Shown piece after piece: positions 18,912 through 27,441 of a stretch of DNA of 64,000 nucleotides. A program made the position numbers and the translations under genes. The notes under the pieces are model-generated. The model saw only the letters and a list, made by a program, of their open reading frames with translations, searched no databases and was not told the origin of the DNA. Each line of letters starts with the position of its first letter. The first letter of the stretch is position 1. Source of the stretch: Rhodospirillales bacterium (GTDB lineage Bacteria > Pseudomonadota > Alphaproteobacteria > Reyranellales > Reyranellaceae); contig WHTW01000001.1 of NCBI GenBank assembly GCA_009377525.1, forward strand, positions 12,726 to 76,725. Direction: 5' to 3'.

Positions 18912-19744
18912 CAGCGCTTCTCGAGCCAGAGGCTGGCCGGCAGGGCGTCGTCCGGCCGTGGCAGGCGCGCGACCACGGAAGAAGCCAGCCGTTTGGTCAG
19001 CCGTCGCTCCGCCCAGGCGCTGGAGAACAGCGGCCGGTAGGCGCCGGTCGTCAGCAGCGGCACCACGCCCTGCTGCTCGTTGTAGGCGCGCCAGCCCCAG
19101 ATCGCCGGATAGTCGAACGGCAGGAAGATGTCGTGGATGTGCACCAGCGTGCCGGCCGGCGCCGACGGCAGGACGCGGTTCAGCAGGATGTCGGCGTCGC
19201 TGCCCGGCATCAGGATATGGCTGGAATCGATGAACAGCGCGTCGCCCGCCTTCAACACGTTGAACAGGTCGGCGGGTGCCGCCTGCAGGGTCGAGGGCAC
19301 GACGCGCACGCCGGGCAGGTCGACGATGTCGGCCCGTGGCGCGGGATCGACGGCGACGATCTCGCCCAGCCCGCCCAAGGCCTTCGACAGCACGCGCGTC
19401 GAATGGCCCGAGCCGACCTCGATGATGTGCTGCGGCTTGCGCTCGCGCACCAGGGCATAGGCCACCGAGGCGTCGAGCGAGGGGAACCACGACTGCTCGA
19501 ACAGGCTTTTGAGGTCCTCGAGCTGGCTGGCGTGCGCGTCGACGGCGTCGAGGATGCCGGTGAAGGTGGGCGTCGCCTCCTCGAACAGCCGCTCGATCGC
19601 GGGATAAGGCGGCTGCGCGCCGGGCGGCGGCAGCAGGGGCGCATAGCGGTGCGGGATGAACCAGCCGCGCGGCTTCAGGCCAAGCACGGTCGGCAATCCC
19701 AGCTTCAGCCGCCGCCAGCGGCCGCGCAGGCTGGGCGCACTCAC
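18911..19744 (-). CDS. Class I SAM-dependent methyltransferase (Methyltransf_24-like)
   Basis: The 277-residue protein has motif I at HIIEVGSGHSTRVLSKALGG (about 106-125), then EIVAVDPAPR, and VHIHDIFLPFDYP late in the domain. DALFIDSSHI is typical of sugar- or lipid-associated methyltransferases of the Methyltransf_24 group. The substrate is not known. It is flanked by the MBL hydrolase (four-base overlap) and the cyclase (one-base overlap), so all three are probably one operon transcribed leftward. Confidence 0.82.
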   Translation of the reverse strand: MSAPSLRGRWRRLKLGLPTVLGLKPRGWFIPHRYAPLLPPPGAQPPYPAIERLFEEATPTFTGILDAVDAHASQLEDLKSLFEQSWFPSLDASVAYALVRERKPQHIIEVGSGHSTRVLSKALGGLGEIVAVDPAPRADIVDLPGVRVVPSTLQAAPADLFNVLKAGDALFIDSSHILMPGSDADILLNRVLPSAPAGTLVHIHDIFLPFDYPAIWGWRAYNEQQGVVPLLTTGAYRPLFSSAWAERRLTKRLASSVVARLPRPDDALPASLWLEKR

Positions 19745-20589
19745 GGGCTGAGCGTCAGGCCTTCATGGGCGACGATCGCGCGCGGCAGGCCGTTGGCGGC
19801 GGTGCCGGGACGCGCCGCCGCCGCCTCGCGCGCCACGCCGTCCATGAAGGCGTCGTCGTGGCTGGGATCGTGATGGAAGATGGCAAGCGTGCCGACGCCG
19901 GCGGCGTCGGCCACCCGCATGCCTTCCTGCCAAGTCGAATGGCCCCAGCCCTTGTAGCGGGGATATTCGGCATCGGTGTAGCTCGAGTCGTAGATCATCA
20001 CGTCGGCGCCGCGGCACAGCTCGACGATGGCCTTGTCGAGACCGTCGCCGCGCTGCTCGGTGTCGGTGATGTAGCAGATCGACTTGCCGCCGTATTCGAC
20101 GCGATAGCCGGTGGCACCGTTGGGGTGGTTGAGCGGGACGGTGCGCATGGTCATGTCGCCGCACGCCAGCATGTCGCCGCCCTTGAATTCGTTGAACTCG
20201 ACGCGCGCCTGGAAGACCTCCAGGCTCACCGGATAGAGCGGCGCCTGCATCAGGTTGCTCACCACTTTCTTGAGGGCGTGGGGACCCTGCAGATGGCCGG
20301 CCCACAGGCGCACTGCATTGCGCTGCTCGAACAGCGGCGCGAAGAAGGTGAGGCCGGTGATATGGTCGAGATGGGTGTGGGTGAAATAGATGTCGATGTC
20401 GATCGGCGCCTGGCGCGCCAGCTCGAGCCCGAGCGGCCGGATGCCGGTGCCGGCGTCGAAGATCAGGCGGCGGCCGCCGGCGGTGACCTCCAGGCAAGAC
20501 GTATTGCCGCCATAGCGCGTGTACTCGGCGCCGGAGCAGGAAATCGAGCCACGCACTCCCCAAAAACGGACTTTTAGACCATGCGCCAA
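19741..20589 (-). CDS. MBL-fold metallo-hydrolase
   Basis: The 282-residue protein carries the binuclear metal motif FTHTHLDHITGL, giving H71, H73, D75 and H76, and a further H in NHPNGATGYR. The N-terminus (VRFWGVRGSISCSG, then RYGGNTSCLEV) marks a subgroup often annotated as cyclic-nucleotide phosphodiesterase-like or MBL hydrolase. Being in one operon with a cyclase, hydrolysis of a cyclic nucleotide is an attractive but untested idea. The promoter must lie in 20590-20801, which is otherwise gene-free and shared with divergent hspQ. Confidence 0.85.
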   Translation of the reverse strand: MAHGLKVRFWGVRGSISCSGAEYTRYGGNTSCLEVTAGGRRLIFDAGTGIRPLGLELARQAPIDIDIYFTHTHLDHITGLTFFAPLFEQRNAVRLWAGHLQGPHALKKVVSNLMQAPLYPVSLEVFQARVEFNEFKGGDMLACGDMTMRTVPLNHPNGATGYRVEYGGKSICYITDTEQRGDGLDKAIVELCRGADVMIYDSSYTDAEYPRYKGWGHSTWQEGMRVADAAGVGTLAIFHHDPSHDDAFMDGVAREAAAARPGTAANGLPRAIVAHEGLTLSP

Positions 20590-20801
20590 TGCGACCTTCC
20601 CTCGGCCCCAGAGTCCACGGGCCGGCTGCCGCCGTCAACCGAGGCCAAGGTCGCGCGCCGGCGCCGGAGGGGCCCCGCAAATTTAGCAGCATTCGTGCGT
20701 AGGCGGCAGGCCGCCAATTTATCACGCTTTCTTGCACGCAGCGGTCAATTGGCCGGTTCGCGCGCGTTGCTTGCCGGCCGGTTCGGAGCAATACTTTTGT
20801 C

Positions 20802-21170
20802 ATGGAAATCGACAATCAGGCTGCCCATGCGATCGTCCAACCGCCCGTGCGCAAGGCGAAGTTCGCCATTGGCCAGGTGGTGAAGCATCGCATCTACCCG
20901 TTCCGCGGCGTCATTTTCGATGTCGACCCGGTGTTCGCCAACACCGAGGAATGGCTGGCGTCGATTCCCGAGGAAGCGCGGCCGCGCCGCGACCAGCCCT
21001 TCTACCATTTGCTGGCCGAGAACGCGCAGACCACCTACGTGGCCTATGTCTCCGAGCAGAACCTGCTGCCCGACGAGACCGGCAAGCCGGTGTCGCACCC
21101 GCAGGTCCCGCAGTTTTTCAAGGAGCTGAAGCGCGGCCACTACGTGTCGCGCGAACGGGCGATGCACTGA
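20802..21170 (+). CDS. hspQ: Heat shock protein HspQ
   Basis: The 122-residue protein is a full-length HspQ/YccV. Its characteristic core is KFAIGQVVKHRIYPFRGV and IFDVDPVFANTEEW, followed by QPFYHLLAENAQTTYVAYVSEQNLLP. HspQ stimulates Lon proteolysis in enterobacteria and binds hemimethylated oriC DNA. The alphaproteobacterial form adds a short C-terminal tail (FFKELKRGHYVSRERAMH). The ATG at 20802 follows GTTCGGAGC. No obvious sigma32 promoter was seen. Confidence 0.92.
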   Translation: MEIDNQAAHAIVQPPVRKAKFAIGQVVKHRIYPFRGVIFDVDPVFANTEEWLASIPEEARPRRDQPFYHLLAENAQTTYVAYVSEQNLLPDETGKPVSHPQVPQFFKELKRGHYVSRERAMH

Positions 21171-21191
21171 CACACCACTCCGAGTCCAGGC

Positions 21192-21225
21192 GTCTTCCGG
21201 ACCGCGCGCGTCCCCGCGCGCTCAT
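21192..21225. repeat. Left half of RAYT palindrome P3
   Basis: TCTTCCGGACCGCGCGCGTC and then CCCGCGCGCTCAT form one arm of the TCATGA palindrome. The partner arm is at 21807-21845. The transposase gene lies between, so the palindrome is split open. The TCA at 21222-21224 is the stop codon of the transposase on the minus strand. Confidence 0.9.
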
Positions 21226-21767
21226 GCGCGTCGACGATTTGAACTCCAAAGCCATGCGCTCGGCGTCGATGCAAGGCCTGCCTTTACAGGATTGTTCTCG
21301 ACATAGTCGATCGTGCGAGCCAGGTGACCTTCATCGCGGATGAATCTATCGAAGTAGTCTTTGTGCCAAAACGGCCCGCCTCGACTGAGAACGCTGTTTG
21401 CCCGATGGGCGGTAAATGACTTCCACGCCTGGACGATGGCGCCCAGTCCGTTTCCCTCGGCGGGTTCGACAACCACGTGAACGTGGTTGGGCATGATGCA
21501 CCACGCAAGTAAGCGATAACGGTCGCCATCGAAGTGCAGCATGGCGTTCTCCACCAATGCCGCGATGGCCGGATCCTTTAGCCAGCATGCACCCAAGCCA
21601 CCGTCCAGGCTTTCGTCAGTCTTGGCGAGATTGTCGGATTGTCTGGCAAGCATCTCGGCCACCGCGCGCGGGAGGCTGTCGAAAAGCCGAAATGTCACGA
21701 ACTGGATCGCTTCGGCAGAGTCGAAGTGTGGGAGGTAGCCTCGCGAATGCCAGCCCTTGTGCGCCAT
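21222..21767 (-). CDS. REP-associated tyrosine transposase (RAYT, Y1/HUH)
   Basis: The 181-residue protein has the HUH motif H95-V-H97 in MPNHVHVVVEP and a C-terminal DYFDRFIRDEGHLART with TIDYVENNPVKAGL, where Y155 (or Y138) would be the nucleophile. RAYTs nick single-stranded DNA at REP palindromes and are held to spread or process them. The ribosome site AGGAACAGGGA is adjacent to ATG at 21767. The gene sits exactly inside one copy of the palindrome that occurs at six other loci in this window, one of them partial, which identifies its likely substrate. Confidence 0.93.
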   Translation of the reverse strand: MAHKGWHSRGYLPHFDSAEAIQFVTFRLFDSLPRAVAEMLARQSDNLAKTDESLDGGLGACWLKDPAIAALVENAMLHFDGDRYRLLAWCIMPNHVHVVVEPAEGNGLGAIVQAWKSFTAHRANSVLSRGGPFWHKDYFDRFIRDEGHLARTIDYVENNPVKAGLASTPSAWLWSSNRRRA

Positions 21768-21806
21768 TCCCTGTTCCTATTTGCCTTCCTTCCCATCCCT
21801 CGAGCC

Positions 21807-21845
21807 TCATGAGCGCGCGGGGACGCGCGCGGTCCGGAAGAGGAT
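21807..21845. repeat. Right half of RAYT palindrome P3
   Basis: TCATGAGCGCGCGGGGACGC followed by GCGCGGTCCGGAAGA is the complement of the left arm at 21192-21225. It ends nine bases before the stop codon of the binding-protein gene. With the left arm it would form a hairpin that presents the RAYT gene as the loop. Confidence 0.9.
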
Positions 21846-21853
21846 GACGACAG

Positions 21854-22702
21854 CTAATTCAGCGGGAACGGGAAGTACTTGTCGTTGATCTTCTTGTAGG
21901 TCCCGTCGGTCATCATCTCGCCGAACGCCTTGTTCAGCGCGTCGCGCAGTTTGGCGTCTTCCTTGCGCAGGCCGGCGGCGACGCCCAGCCCGAGCGTCTG
22001 GTTGTCCTTGATGTCCTGGCCCACGATCTCGCAGCACGTGCCTTCGGGCTTCTGGCTCCACAGCCAGAGCTGCGCCTTGTCGCCGAACACCGCATCGATC
22101 TCGTCCTTGGCCAGCGCATCGAGCGCCTCGGCGACGGTGTCGTAGCGTTTCAGCTGGGCGGAGCGGCGGAAGCTCTTGTCGGCCCAGTCGGCGTGCGTGG
22201 AATCGCGCTGGATGCCGATGCGCTTGTTGCGCAACAGCGACGGCGGCCCGTCGAACGGCGCGCCCTTGGCGGCGATGAAGGCGCCGGGCGAGAGATAGTA
22301 GCGGCGCGACAGCCCCATGCGCTTGCGCCGTTCGCTGGTCACTTCCATCGACGACATGATGACGTCGAACCTCTTGTCGATCAGGCCCGGGATCAGGTCG
22401 TCCCACTTGAAGGCGGCGAACTCGCACTCCGCCTTGATGCGCTGGCACGCCTCCTGCGCCAGCTCCATCTCGAAGCCGGCCGGCATGCCCTTGCGGTCGA
22501 GGTAGTTGAACGGCGGATAGGCGGCCTCCGTCGCCACCGTGATCTTGAAGGCGGGCGGCGCGAACTTCGAGGCGGGCTTGGCCGGCGCGGGCTTGGCCGC
22601 TGGTACCGCGGGCTTCGGCGGCGGCCTGGGCGGCGTCTTCTGCTGAGCCAGCGCCGTGCCGGCCGTCGCCGCGAGCGCCAGAAGGATGGCCAGAAGCCTC
22701 AT
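21854..22702 (-). CDS. Amino-acid-type transporter substrate-binding protein
   Basis: The 282-residue protein has a signal peptide (MRLLAILLALAATAGTALA), a Pro/Lys-rich linker (about 20-48) and an SBP_bac_3 domain from FKITVATEAAYPPFNYLD. Further family marks are FEMELAQEACQRI and RFDVIMSSMEVTSERRK. It should bind a polar amino acid in the periplasm for an ABC importer or a signalling system, but no transporter genes are adjacent. Its start overlaps the hemW stop by four bases, so it is the last gene of the rph-rdgB-hemW operon. Confidence 0.87.
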   Translation of the reverse strand: MRLLAILLALAATAGTALAQQKTPPRPPPKPAVPAAKPAPAKPASKFAPPAFKITVATEAAYPPFNYLDRKGMPAGFEMELAQEACQRIKAECEFAAFKWDDLIPGLIDKRFDVIMSSMEVTSERRKRMGLSRRYYLSPGAFIAAKGAPFDGPPSLLRNKRIGIQRDSTHADWADKSFRRSAQLKRYDTVAEALDALAKDEIDAVFGDKAQLWLWSQKPEGTCCEIVGQDIKDNQTLGLGVAAGLRKEDAKLRDALNKAFGEMMTDGTYKKINDKYFPFPLN

Positions 22703-23862
22703 GCGACCAGCCGCTCCAGCACCGCGTTCAGCCGCTGCCGGCCGGCGGGGGTGGCCTTGAGATGCGTGGCATCGACCTCGAGGTAGCCGGCCTTTACCAG
22801 GGGCGCCAGGCGCCTCTCGCCCAGCGCCGTCACGGGATCGGCGCCGGTCGTGGACGCGAACATGGCCCGGTCGATGCCCTCGGCCAGCCGCAGTCCCATC
22901 ATCAAGGCCTCCTCCACCAGATCCTGCCCGGCGATCAGGGTCGTCTCCGCCGTGCCATGGCCATTGCGCTCGACCGCCTCCAGCCAGGCTTCCGGCCCGC
23001 TCGCCCGCCGGGTGGCGCGCTTGCCCGCCCCCTCGGCGAACCGCCCATGCGCTCCCGGCCCGACGCCGACGTAATCCTGATACCGCCAATAGATCAAATT
23101 ATGGCGGCAGGCAGCCCCGGGCCGGGCGTGGTTGGAAATCTCGTAGGCCGGCAGCCCGGCTAGCGCGAGCCGCCGCTGCGTCAGCTCGAACATCGTTGCC
23201 GCCTCGTCCTCGGCGGGCAGGGTGAAGGCGCCGCGGGCGTGGTCGGTGAAGAAGCGCGTGCCGCGCTCGATGGTGAGCTGATAGAGCGACAGATGCTCGC
23301 CGGCCAGCGCCAGCGCCCGCTCGAGCTCGGCCGCCCAGGCCTCCTCGGTCTGGCCCGGCCGCGCATAGATCAGGTCGAAGGAATAGCGCGCGAAATGCCG
23401 GCACGCCGTGGCGATGGCCTCGGTCGCCTCGTCGGCGGAATGCTCCCGGCCGAGGAAGACGAGCGACGCTGCATCGAGCGCCTGCACGCCCAGCGAGACG
23501 CGATTGACGCCGGCGTGGCGTAGCGCGGCGAAGCGACCTGCCTCGACCGAGGTCGGGTTGGCCTCGAGCGTGATCTCGACGTCGGCGGCGCAGTCCCACA
23601 GCGTCTTCACGCGCGCGATCACCGCGCCCACGGTCGCGGGCTCCATCAAGGAGGGCGTGCCGCCGCCGAAGAACATCGTCTCGACGCGCCGGTCCGGCGA
23701 CTCGCGCGCGGCATGGTCGAGTTCCTTCAGCAGCGCGTCGCGCCAGCGCGACTGGTCGACACCGTCGCGGACATGGGAATTGAAATCGCAGTAGGGACAC
23801 TTCGATTTGCAGAACGGCCAATGAACGTAAACGCCCAACGGACCATTGGGGGGCGCCGTCAT
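22699..23862 (-). CDS. hemW: HemW-type radical SAM heme chaperone
   Basis: The 387-residue protein has the radical SAM motif C18-x3-C22-x2-C25 (FCKSKCPYCDF). The phenylalanine two residues after the last cysteine marks HemW rather than coproporphyrinogen dehydrogenase HemN. ETMFFGGGTPSLM and VNRVSLGVQALD follow, then the HemN C-terminal domain (HNLIYWRYQDYVGVGPGAHG). HemW delivers heme to respiratory proteins. It overlaps rdgB by four bases upstream. Confidence 0.93.
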   Translation of the reverse strand: MTAPPNGPLGVYVHWPFCKSKCPYCDFNSHVRDGVDQSRWRDALLKELDHAARESPDRRVETMFFGGGTPSLMEPATVGAVIARVKTLWDCAADVEITLEANPTSVEAGRFAALRHAGVNRVSLGVQALDAASLVFLGREHSADEATEAIATACRHFARYSFDLIYARPGQTEEAWAAELERALALAGEHLSLYQLTIERGTRFFTDHARGAFTLPAEDEAATMFELTQRRLALAGLPAYEISNHARPGAACRHNLIYWRYQDYVGVGPGAHGRFAEGAGKRATRRASGPEAWLEAVERNGHGTAETTLIAGQDLVEEALMMGLRLAEGIDRAMFASTTGADPVTALGERRLAPLVKAGYLEVDATHLKATPAGRQRLNAVLERLVA

Positions 23863-24485
23863 TTGAAGCACGCCTCCACGAGCATCCTGAAAGCGCGGCC
23901 GCGATGGCTGATGGCGTTCTTCTCCGCATCGGTCATCTCGGCGTTGGTGCGCGTGTCGCGCCCCTTCTGTCCAAAGGGCTGGAAGCAGGGATCGTAGCCG
24001 TGGCCACCGCTGCCGCGCGGCGGCCAGACGATGCGCCCGTCGAGCCTGCCGTGCACCAGCTCGACATGCTCGTCCGGCCAAGCCATCGCCAACACGCAAT
24101 GGAAGGTGGCGCCGCGCGCGATGTCGGTGTCCGGCACCTTGCGCTTGGCAAGCTCGTCCTGGATTCGCTTCATGCCGACCATGGCGTCGCGTGTCGGGCC
24201 TTCCCAGTCGGCGGTGTAGAGACCGGGCTGGCCGCCCAGCGCCTCTACGCTGAGGCCCGAATCGTCGGCCAGCGCCGGCAGGCCGCTGGCGCGCGTCGCC
24301 GCCAGCGCCTTCAGCGTGGCGTTCTCCTCGAAGGTCGTGCCGGTCTCCTCGGGCACCGGCAGTCCGAGCTCGCCGGCCGACACGATCTCGACGCCGAGCG
24401 GCGAGAGCATCGCGCGGATCTCGCCGGCCTTGCCACGATTGTGGGTGGCCACAACCAGCTTGGGACCGGCGAAGCGGCGGGCCAT
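23859..24485 (-). CDS. rdgB: dITP/XTP pyrophosphatase (RdgB/HAM1)
   Basis: The 208-residue enzyme hydrolyses non-canonical purine triphosphates (dITP, XTP) to monophosphates, protecting DNA. The signature residues are in VVATHNRGKAGEIR near the N-terminus, TFEENATLKALA and ALADDSGLSVEAL (substrate and Mg site), GYDPCFQP and the C-terminal SHRGRAFRML. Its ATG overlaps the rph stop (TAATG), and its end overlaps hemW. This rph-rdgB-hemW order is conserved in alphaproteobacteria. Confidence 0.95.
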   Translation of the reverse strand: MARRFAGPKLVVATHNRGKAGEIRAMLSPLGVEIVSAGELGLPVPEETGTTFEENATLKALAATRASGLPALADDSGLSVEALGGQPGLYTADWEGPTRDAMVGMKRIQDELAKRKVPDTDIARGATFHCVLAMAWPDEHVELVHGRLDGRIVWPPRGSGGHGYDPCFQPFGQKGRDTRTNAEMTDAEKNAISHRGRAFRMLVEACFK

Positions 24486-25219
24486 TACGGAGACTTTACG
24501 GAAGAGCGGCCGATCGCCAGGCGCTGCAGGCGCGTGAGCTCGCCGATGCCTTTCTTGGCGAGCTCGAGCAGGGCGATGAACTCCGGCTCGCTGAACGGCT
24601 TGTCCTCGGCCGTGCCCTGCACCTCGACAATGCCGCCCGAGCCGGTCAGCACGAAGTTGGCGTCGGCCTGCGCCTTGGAGTCTTCCGGGTAGTCGAGGTC
24701 GAGCACCGGCGTGCCCTCCCACAGGCCGCACGACACGGCAGCGACCTGGCCGGTGACAGGGCTGGCTGAAAGCTTGCCTTCCTTGAGCAGGCGCTCGAAG
24801 GCGAAGTGCAGCGCCACCCACGAGCCGGTGATGGCGGCCGTACGCGTGCCGCCGTCGGCCTGCAGGACGTCGCAGTCGATGTTGATCTGCCGCTCGCCCA
24901 TGGCGGTGAGGTCGACCACGGCACGCAGCGAGCGGCCGATCAGGCGCTGAATCTCCTGGGTGCGGCCCGACTGCTTGCCGCGGGCGGCCTCACGGTCGGT
25001 GCGGGTATGGGTCGAGCGCGGCAGCATGCCGTATTCGGCCGTCACCCAGCCCTTGCCGGTGTTGCGCATCCAGGGCGGCACGCGCTCGTCGATCGAGGCG
25101 GTGCACAGGACATGGGTGTCGCCGAACTTCACCAGGCACGACCCTTCGGCATGGCGCGAGAAGCCCGGTTCGAGGGACACCGGGCGAAGCTGGTCGGGGG
25201 CGCGGCCGGAAGGGCGCAT
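24485..25219 (-). CDS. rph: Ribonuclease PH
   Basis: The 244-residue phosphorolytic 3'-5' exoribonuclease trims tRNA 3' ends. The start is ATG at 25219 ([20 protein letters not shown]) with a very good ribosome site, AGGAGAA, five bases upstream. Family signatures are [25 protein letters not shown] and [19 protein letters not shown]. The C-terminus is complete. The leader contains a 10-bp tandem repeat (25241-25300) and repeat R5. It is divergent from hrcA. Confidence 0.95.
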   Translation of the reverse strand: MRPSGRAPDQLRPVSLEPGFSRHAEGSCLVKFGDTHVLCTASIDERVPPWMRNTGKGWVTAEYGMLPRSTHTRTDREAARGKQSGRTQEIQRLIGRSLRAVVDLTAMGERQINIDCDVLQADGGTRTAAITGSWVALHFAFERLLKEGKLSASPVTGQVAAVSCGLWEGTPVLDLDYPEDSKAQADANFVLTGSGGIVEVQGTAEDKPFSEPEFIALLELAKKGIGELTRLQRLAIGRSSVKSP

Positions 25220-25240
25220 GATTTCTCCTGAATTAAGGCA

Positions 25241-25300
25241 AGGGCAGCGAAGGGCAACGAAGGGCAACGAAGGGCAACGAAGGGCAACGAAGGGCAACGG
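25241..25300. repeat. 10-bp tandem repeat in the rph leader
   Basis: Six back-to-back units of AGGGCAACGA run from 25241 to 25300; the first reads AGGGCAGCGA and the last ends in G. They lie 22 bases upstream of the rph ATG and would be within its 5' leader. Such a simple repeat is likely to vary in copy number between strains. Confidence 0.92.
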
Positions 25301-25347
25301 GCTGACAGCGGCCGGCCGGTGTAGCGCCGCGGGCCGGCCAAATCCAG

Positions 25348-25473
25348 CTGGAGCATTATCCGTCCGGCTGGAAACAGCCGGACGGATAATGCCCTTTGGC
25401 ACCCCTATCGAAACTACGCGTTTTCGATCAGATGGAACCGCGAGCGGTTCCATCTGATCGAAAGCCGCTCTAT
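25348..25473 (+). repeat. Double-hairpin CTAG element, copy R5
   Basis: Ends are CTGGAGC (25348-25354) and GCTCTAT (25467-25473), so both CTAG ends carry one change. Hairpin A (GCATTATCCGTCCGGCTG and partner) and hairpin B (TTTCGATCAGATGGAACCGC and partner) are perfect. The hairpin B stem is the same sequence as in R4. It lies in the rph-hrcA divergent region. Confidence 0.85.
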
Positions 25474-25522
25474 CCCTTGGGCCTGCGTTGACCCGACCCC
25501 TTGCACTACCTACATTTTTTCC

Positions 25523-26626
25523 ATGGCCATTCATCGGATCGGACCGGTTCGAGGCGTCCTCAGCGACCTCCCGCCGGGCCCGCGACAGACGGCGACCGTC
25601 GCCGAGCTGAACGAGCGCGCCCGCGAGGTGCTAAGGCACGTCGTCGAGGGCTATGTCGAGACCGGCGAGCCGGTGGGATCGCGGGCGCTGACCCGCAAGC
25701 TCACCGAGACCCTGTCGCCCGCCACCATCCGCAACATCATGGCCGACCTGCAGGATCTCGGCCTGCTTTACGCCCCGCACACCTCGGCCGGCCGCCTGCC
25801 GACCGACGCGGGGCTGAAGCTGTTCGTCAACGGTTTGCTGGAAGTCGGCAATCTTTCCGAGGACGAGCGCGAGAGCATCGAAGCGCGCTGCCGCACCGTC
25901 GGCCGCAGCGTCACCGAGGCGCTCGAGCAGGCGACCACCTTGCTGTCCGGCCTGTCGCGCTGCGCCGGCGTGGTGATGGCGCCCAAGACCGAGCAGCCGC
26001 TGAAGCACATCGAGTTCGTCAATCTCGGCCCCGGCCGCGCGCTGGTGGTGACCGTCACCCAGTCGGGCCATGTCGAGAACCGCGTGATCGACACGCCGAT
26101 CGGCATGCCGCCGTCGGCCCTGGTCGAGGCCAGCAACTATCTCAACGCCCGCCTGATCGGCCGCACCATCGAGGAGGCGCGCCGGCAGATCCTGGAGGAT
26201 CTCGAGCTCAAGCGCGCCGAGCTCGACGAGCTCACCGCCAAGGTGATCGAATCGGGCATGGCGACGTGGGCCGGCGAGCCCGGCAGCGCGCTGATCGTGC
26301 GCGGCCAGGCGCGACTCCTCGAAGACATCACCGCCATCGAGGACCTCGAGCGCGTGCGCATTCTGTTCGATGCACTGGAGCGCGGCGAGAGCTTCGTGCG
26401 CCTGCTCGAGCTCGCCAACTCCGCTTCGGGCGTGCAGATCTTCATCGGCGCCGACAGTCCCTTGTTCGCCAACACCGGCTGCTCGATGGTGGTGGCGCCG
26501 TTCCGTGATTCGCAGGAGCGCATCCTGGGCGCCATCGGCGTCATCGGCCCGACGCGGCTCAATTACGCACGCATCATTCCTTTGGTGGACTACACCGCGC
26601 GCACGATCGGACGGGTCGTGGGCTGA
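25523..26626 (+). CDS. hrcA: Heat-inducible transcription repressor HrcA
   Basis: The 367-residue repressor binds CIRCE operators to shut off groESL/dnaK-type genes. The N-terminal winged helix is seen in [18 protein letters not shown] and [13 protein letters not shown], with [13 protein letters not shown] as recognition region. GAF-like and dimerisation parts follow, ending in [18 protein letters not shown]. The ATG at 25523 has no strong ribosome site. The usual downstream partner grpE is absent: an L,D-transpeptidase gene on the other strand follows. No CIRCE element was found nearby. Confidence 0.95.
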   Translation: MAIHRIGPVRGVLSDLPPGPRQTATVAELNERAREVLRHVVEGYVETGEPVGSRALTRKLTETLSPATIRNIMADLQDLGLLYAPHTSAGRLPTDAGLKLFVNGLLEVGNLSEDERESIEARCRTVGRSVTEALEQATTLLSGLSRCAGVVMAPKTEQPLKHIEFVNLGPGRALVVTVTQSGHVENRVIDTPIGMPPSALVEASNYLNARLIGRTIEEARRQILEDLELKRAELDELTAKVIESGMATWAGEPGSALIVRGQARLLEDITAIEDLERVRILFDALERGESFVRLLELANSASGVQIFIGADSPLFANTGCSMVVAPFRDSQERILGAIGVIGPTRLNYARIIPLVDYTARTIGRVVG

Positions 26627-26637
26627 CTAAAGCCTTC

Positions 26638-26766
26638 CTCCCTGCGCGTAAGCGCGGGGAGGTGCCCGCGTAGCGGGCGGAGGGGTCATGAGCGACAATG
26701 ATGGTGCTCATGACCCCTCCGTCGCCGTATGACGGCGCCACCTCCCCAGCTTCGCTGGGGAGGAAC
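26638..26766. repeat. Large intergenic palindrome between hrcA and the L,D-transpeptidase
   Basis: Arms GGGGAGGTG...GGAGGGGTCATGAGC (left) and TCATGACCCCTCC...CACCTCCCC (right) pair across ACAATGATGGTGC. Each arm also has its own small hairpin (CCGCGTAGCGGG; CGCCGTATGACGGCG). This is a different family from the RAYT palindromes. It lies between two converging genes and could help end both transcripts. Confidence 0.75.
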
Positions 26767-26771
26767 GACCA

Positions 26772-27389
26772 TCACCAATCCTGTTCGTCGAAATCCTCGA
26801 ACTGCTTCATGTCATCGTCTTTCGCCGCCGGCGCCGTCTCGTTGGCGGGGATCGACAGCACGTTGATCTTGGTCTCCGGTCCGATCAGCGTCACGAGCTC
26901 CAAAAGATCCTCGCGCTTGAAGGCGACGCAGCCCTGGGTCGGCGAATAGTCGTGCCGCGCGATATGGAGAAAGATCGCGCTGCCCCATTCGCCCTCCGGC
27001 GGGTCGTCGTTGTAGCCGACCACGACGACGAGATCGTACAGCCCGTCGTCGCGCCACATCTTCTCGTGGCCCCAGTCGTTGGGGATGCGGACCAGCCGGT
27101 TGTAGGTCGGCGAGCGCGGGTCGTCGCACCAGCCGTCATGCTCGTTGATCGCCCGCGCCGGCAGCTGGACCTTGGGCAGCACCAGCCGGTCGTTGCGGAA
27201 ATAGATCCTGCGCAGCGGAAAGCTGCCGGCCGGTGTGGCGGCATCGCCCTCGACCTTGTCCTCCCGCACCCCGCCTGCACCCACCGTGCAGCGCCAGCGC
27301 CTGCCGCCCAGCGACGCCCAGCCGAGCGATGTCTCGCCGGAATCGGCCTGGACGATCAGCGTCTCTGGGAGGATTTGGGGGTCGGACAT
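26772..27389 (-). CDS. L,D-transpeptidase (YkuD-like) family protein
   Basis: The 205-residue protein has the YkuD-type catalytic stretch FLHIARHDYSPTQGCVAF (about 145-162), with the nucleophilic cysteine in TQGCVA and the preceding histidine. The length and lack of a signal peptide match the short cytoplasmic-looking alphaproteobacterial group (COG3786-like). Canonical members form 3-3 cross-links in peptidoglycan or attach lipoproteins; that activity is inferred. The acidic C-terminal tail (DDDMKQFEDFDEQDW) is notable. Confidence 0.83.
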   Translation of the reverse strand: MSDPQILPETLIVQADSGETSLGWASLGGRRWRCTVGAGGVREDKVEGDAATPAGSFPLRRIYFRNDRLVLPKVQLPARAINEHDGWCDDPRSPTYNRLVRIPNDWGHEKMWRDDGLYDLVVVVGYNDDPPEGEWGSAIFLHIARHDYSPTQGCVAFKREDLLELVTLIGPETKINVLSIPANETAPAAKDDDMKQFEDFDEQDW

Positions 27390-27441
27390 TGCCTAAAACT
27401 CCGCCTCTCTTCATAAAGGCTCGCTCTTTTGGGAGAAAGCG

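Noticed and set aside
18912-19490. Longer N-terminus for the cyclase (643 residues)
   Set aside because: The extra part overlaps the methyltransferase gene in another frame and is low-complexity; the ATG at 18911 begins the membrane part.
26638-26766. Rho-independent terminator
   Set aside because: Strong pairing but no T-run on either side; it is listed as a palindromic repeat instead.
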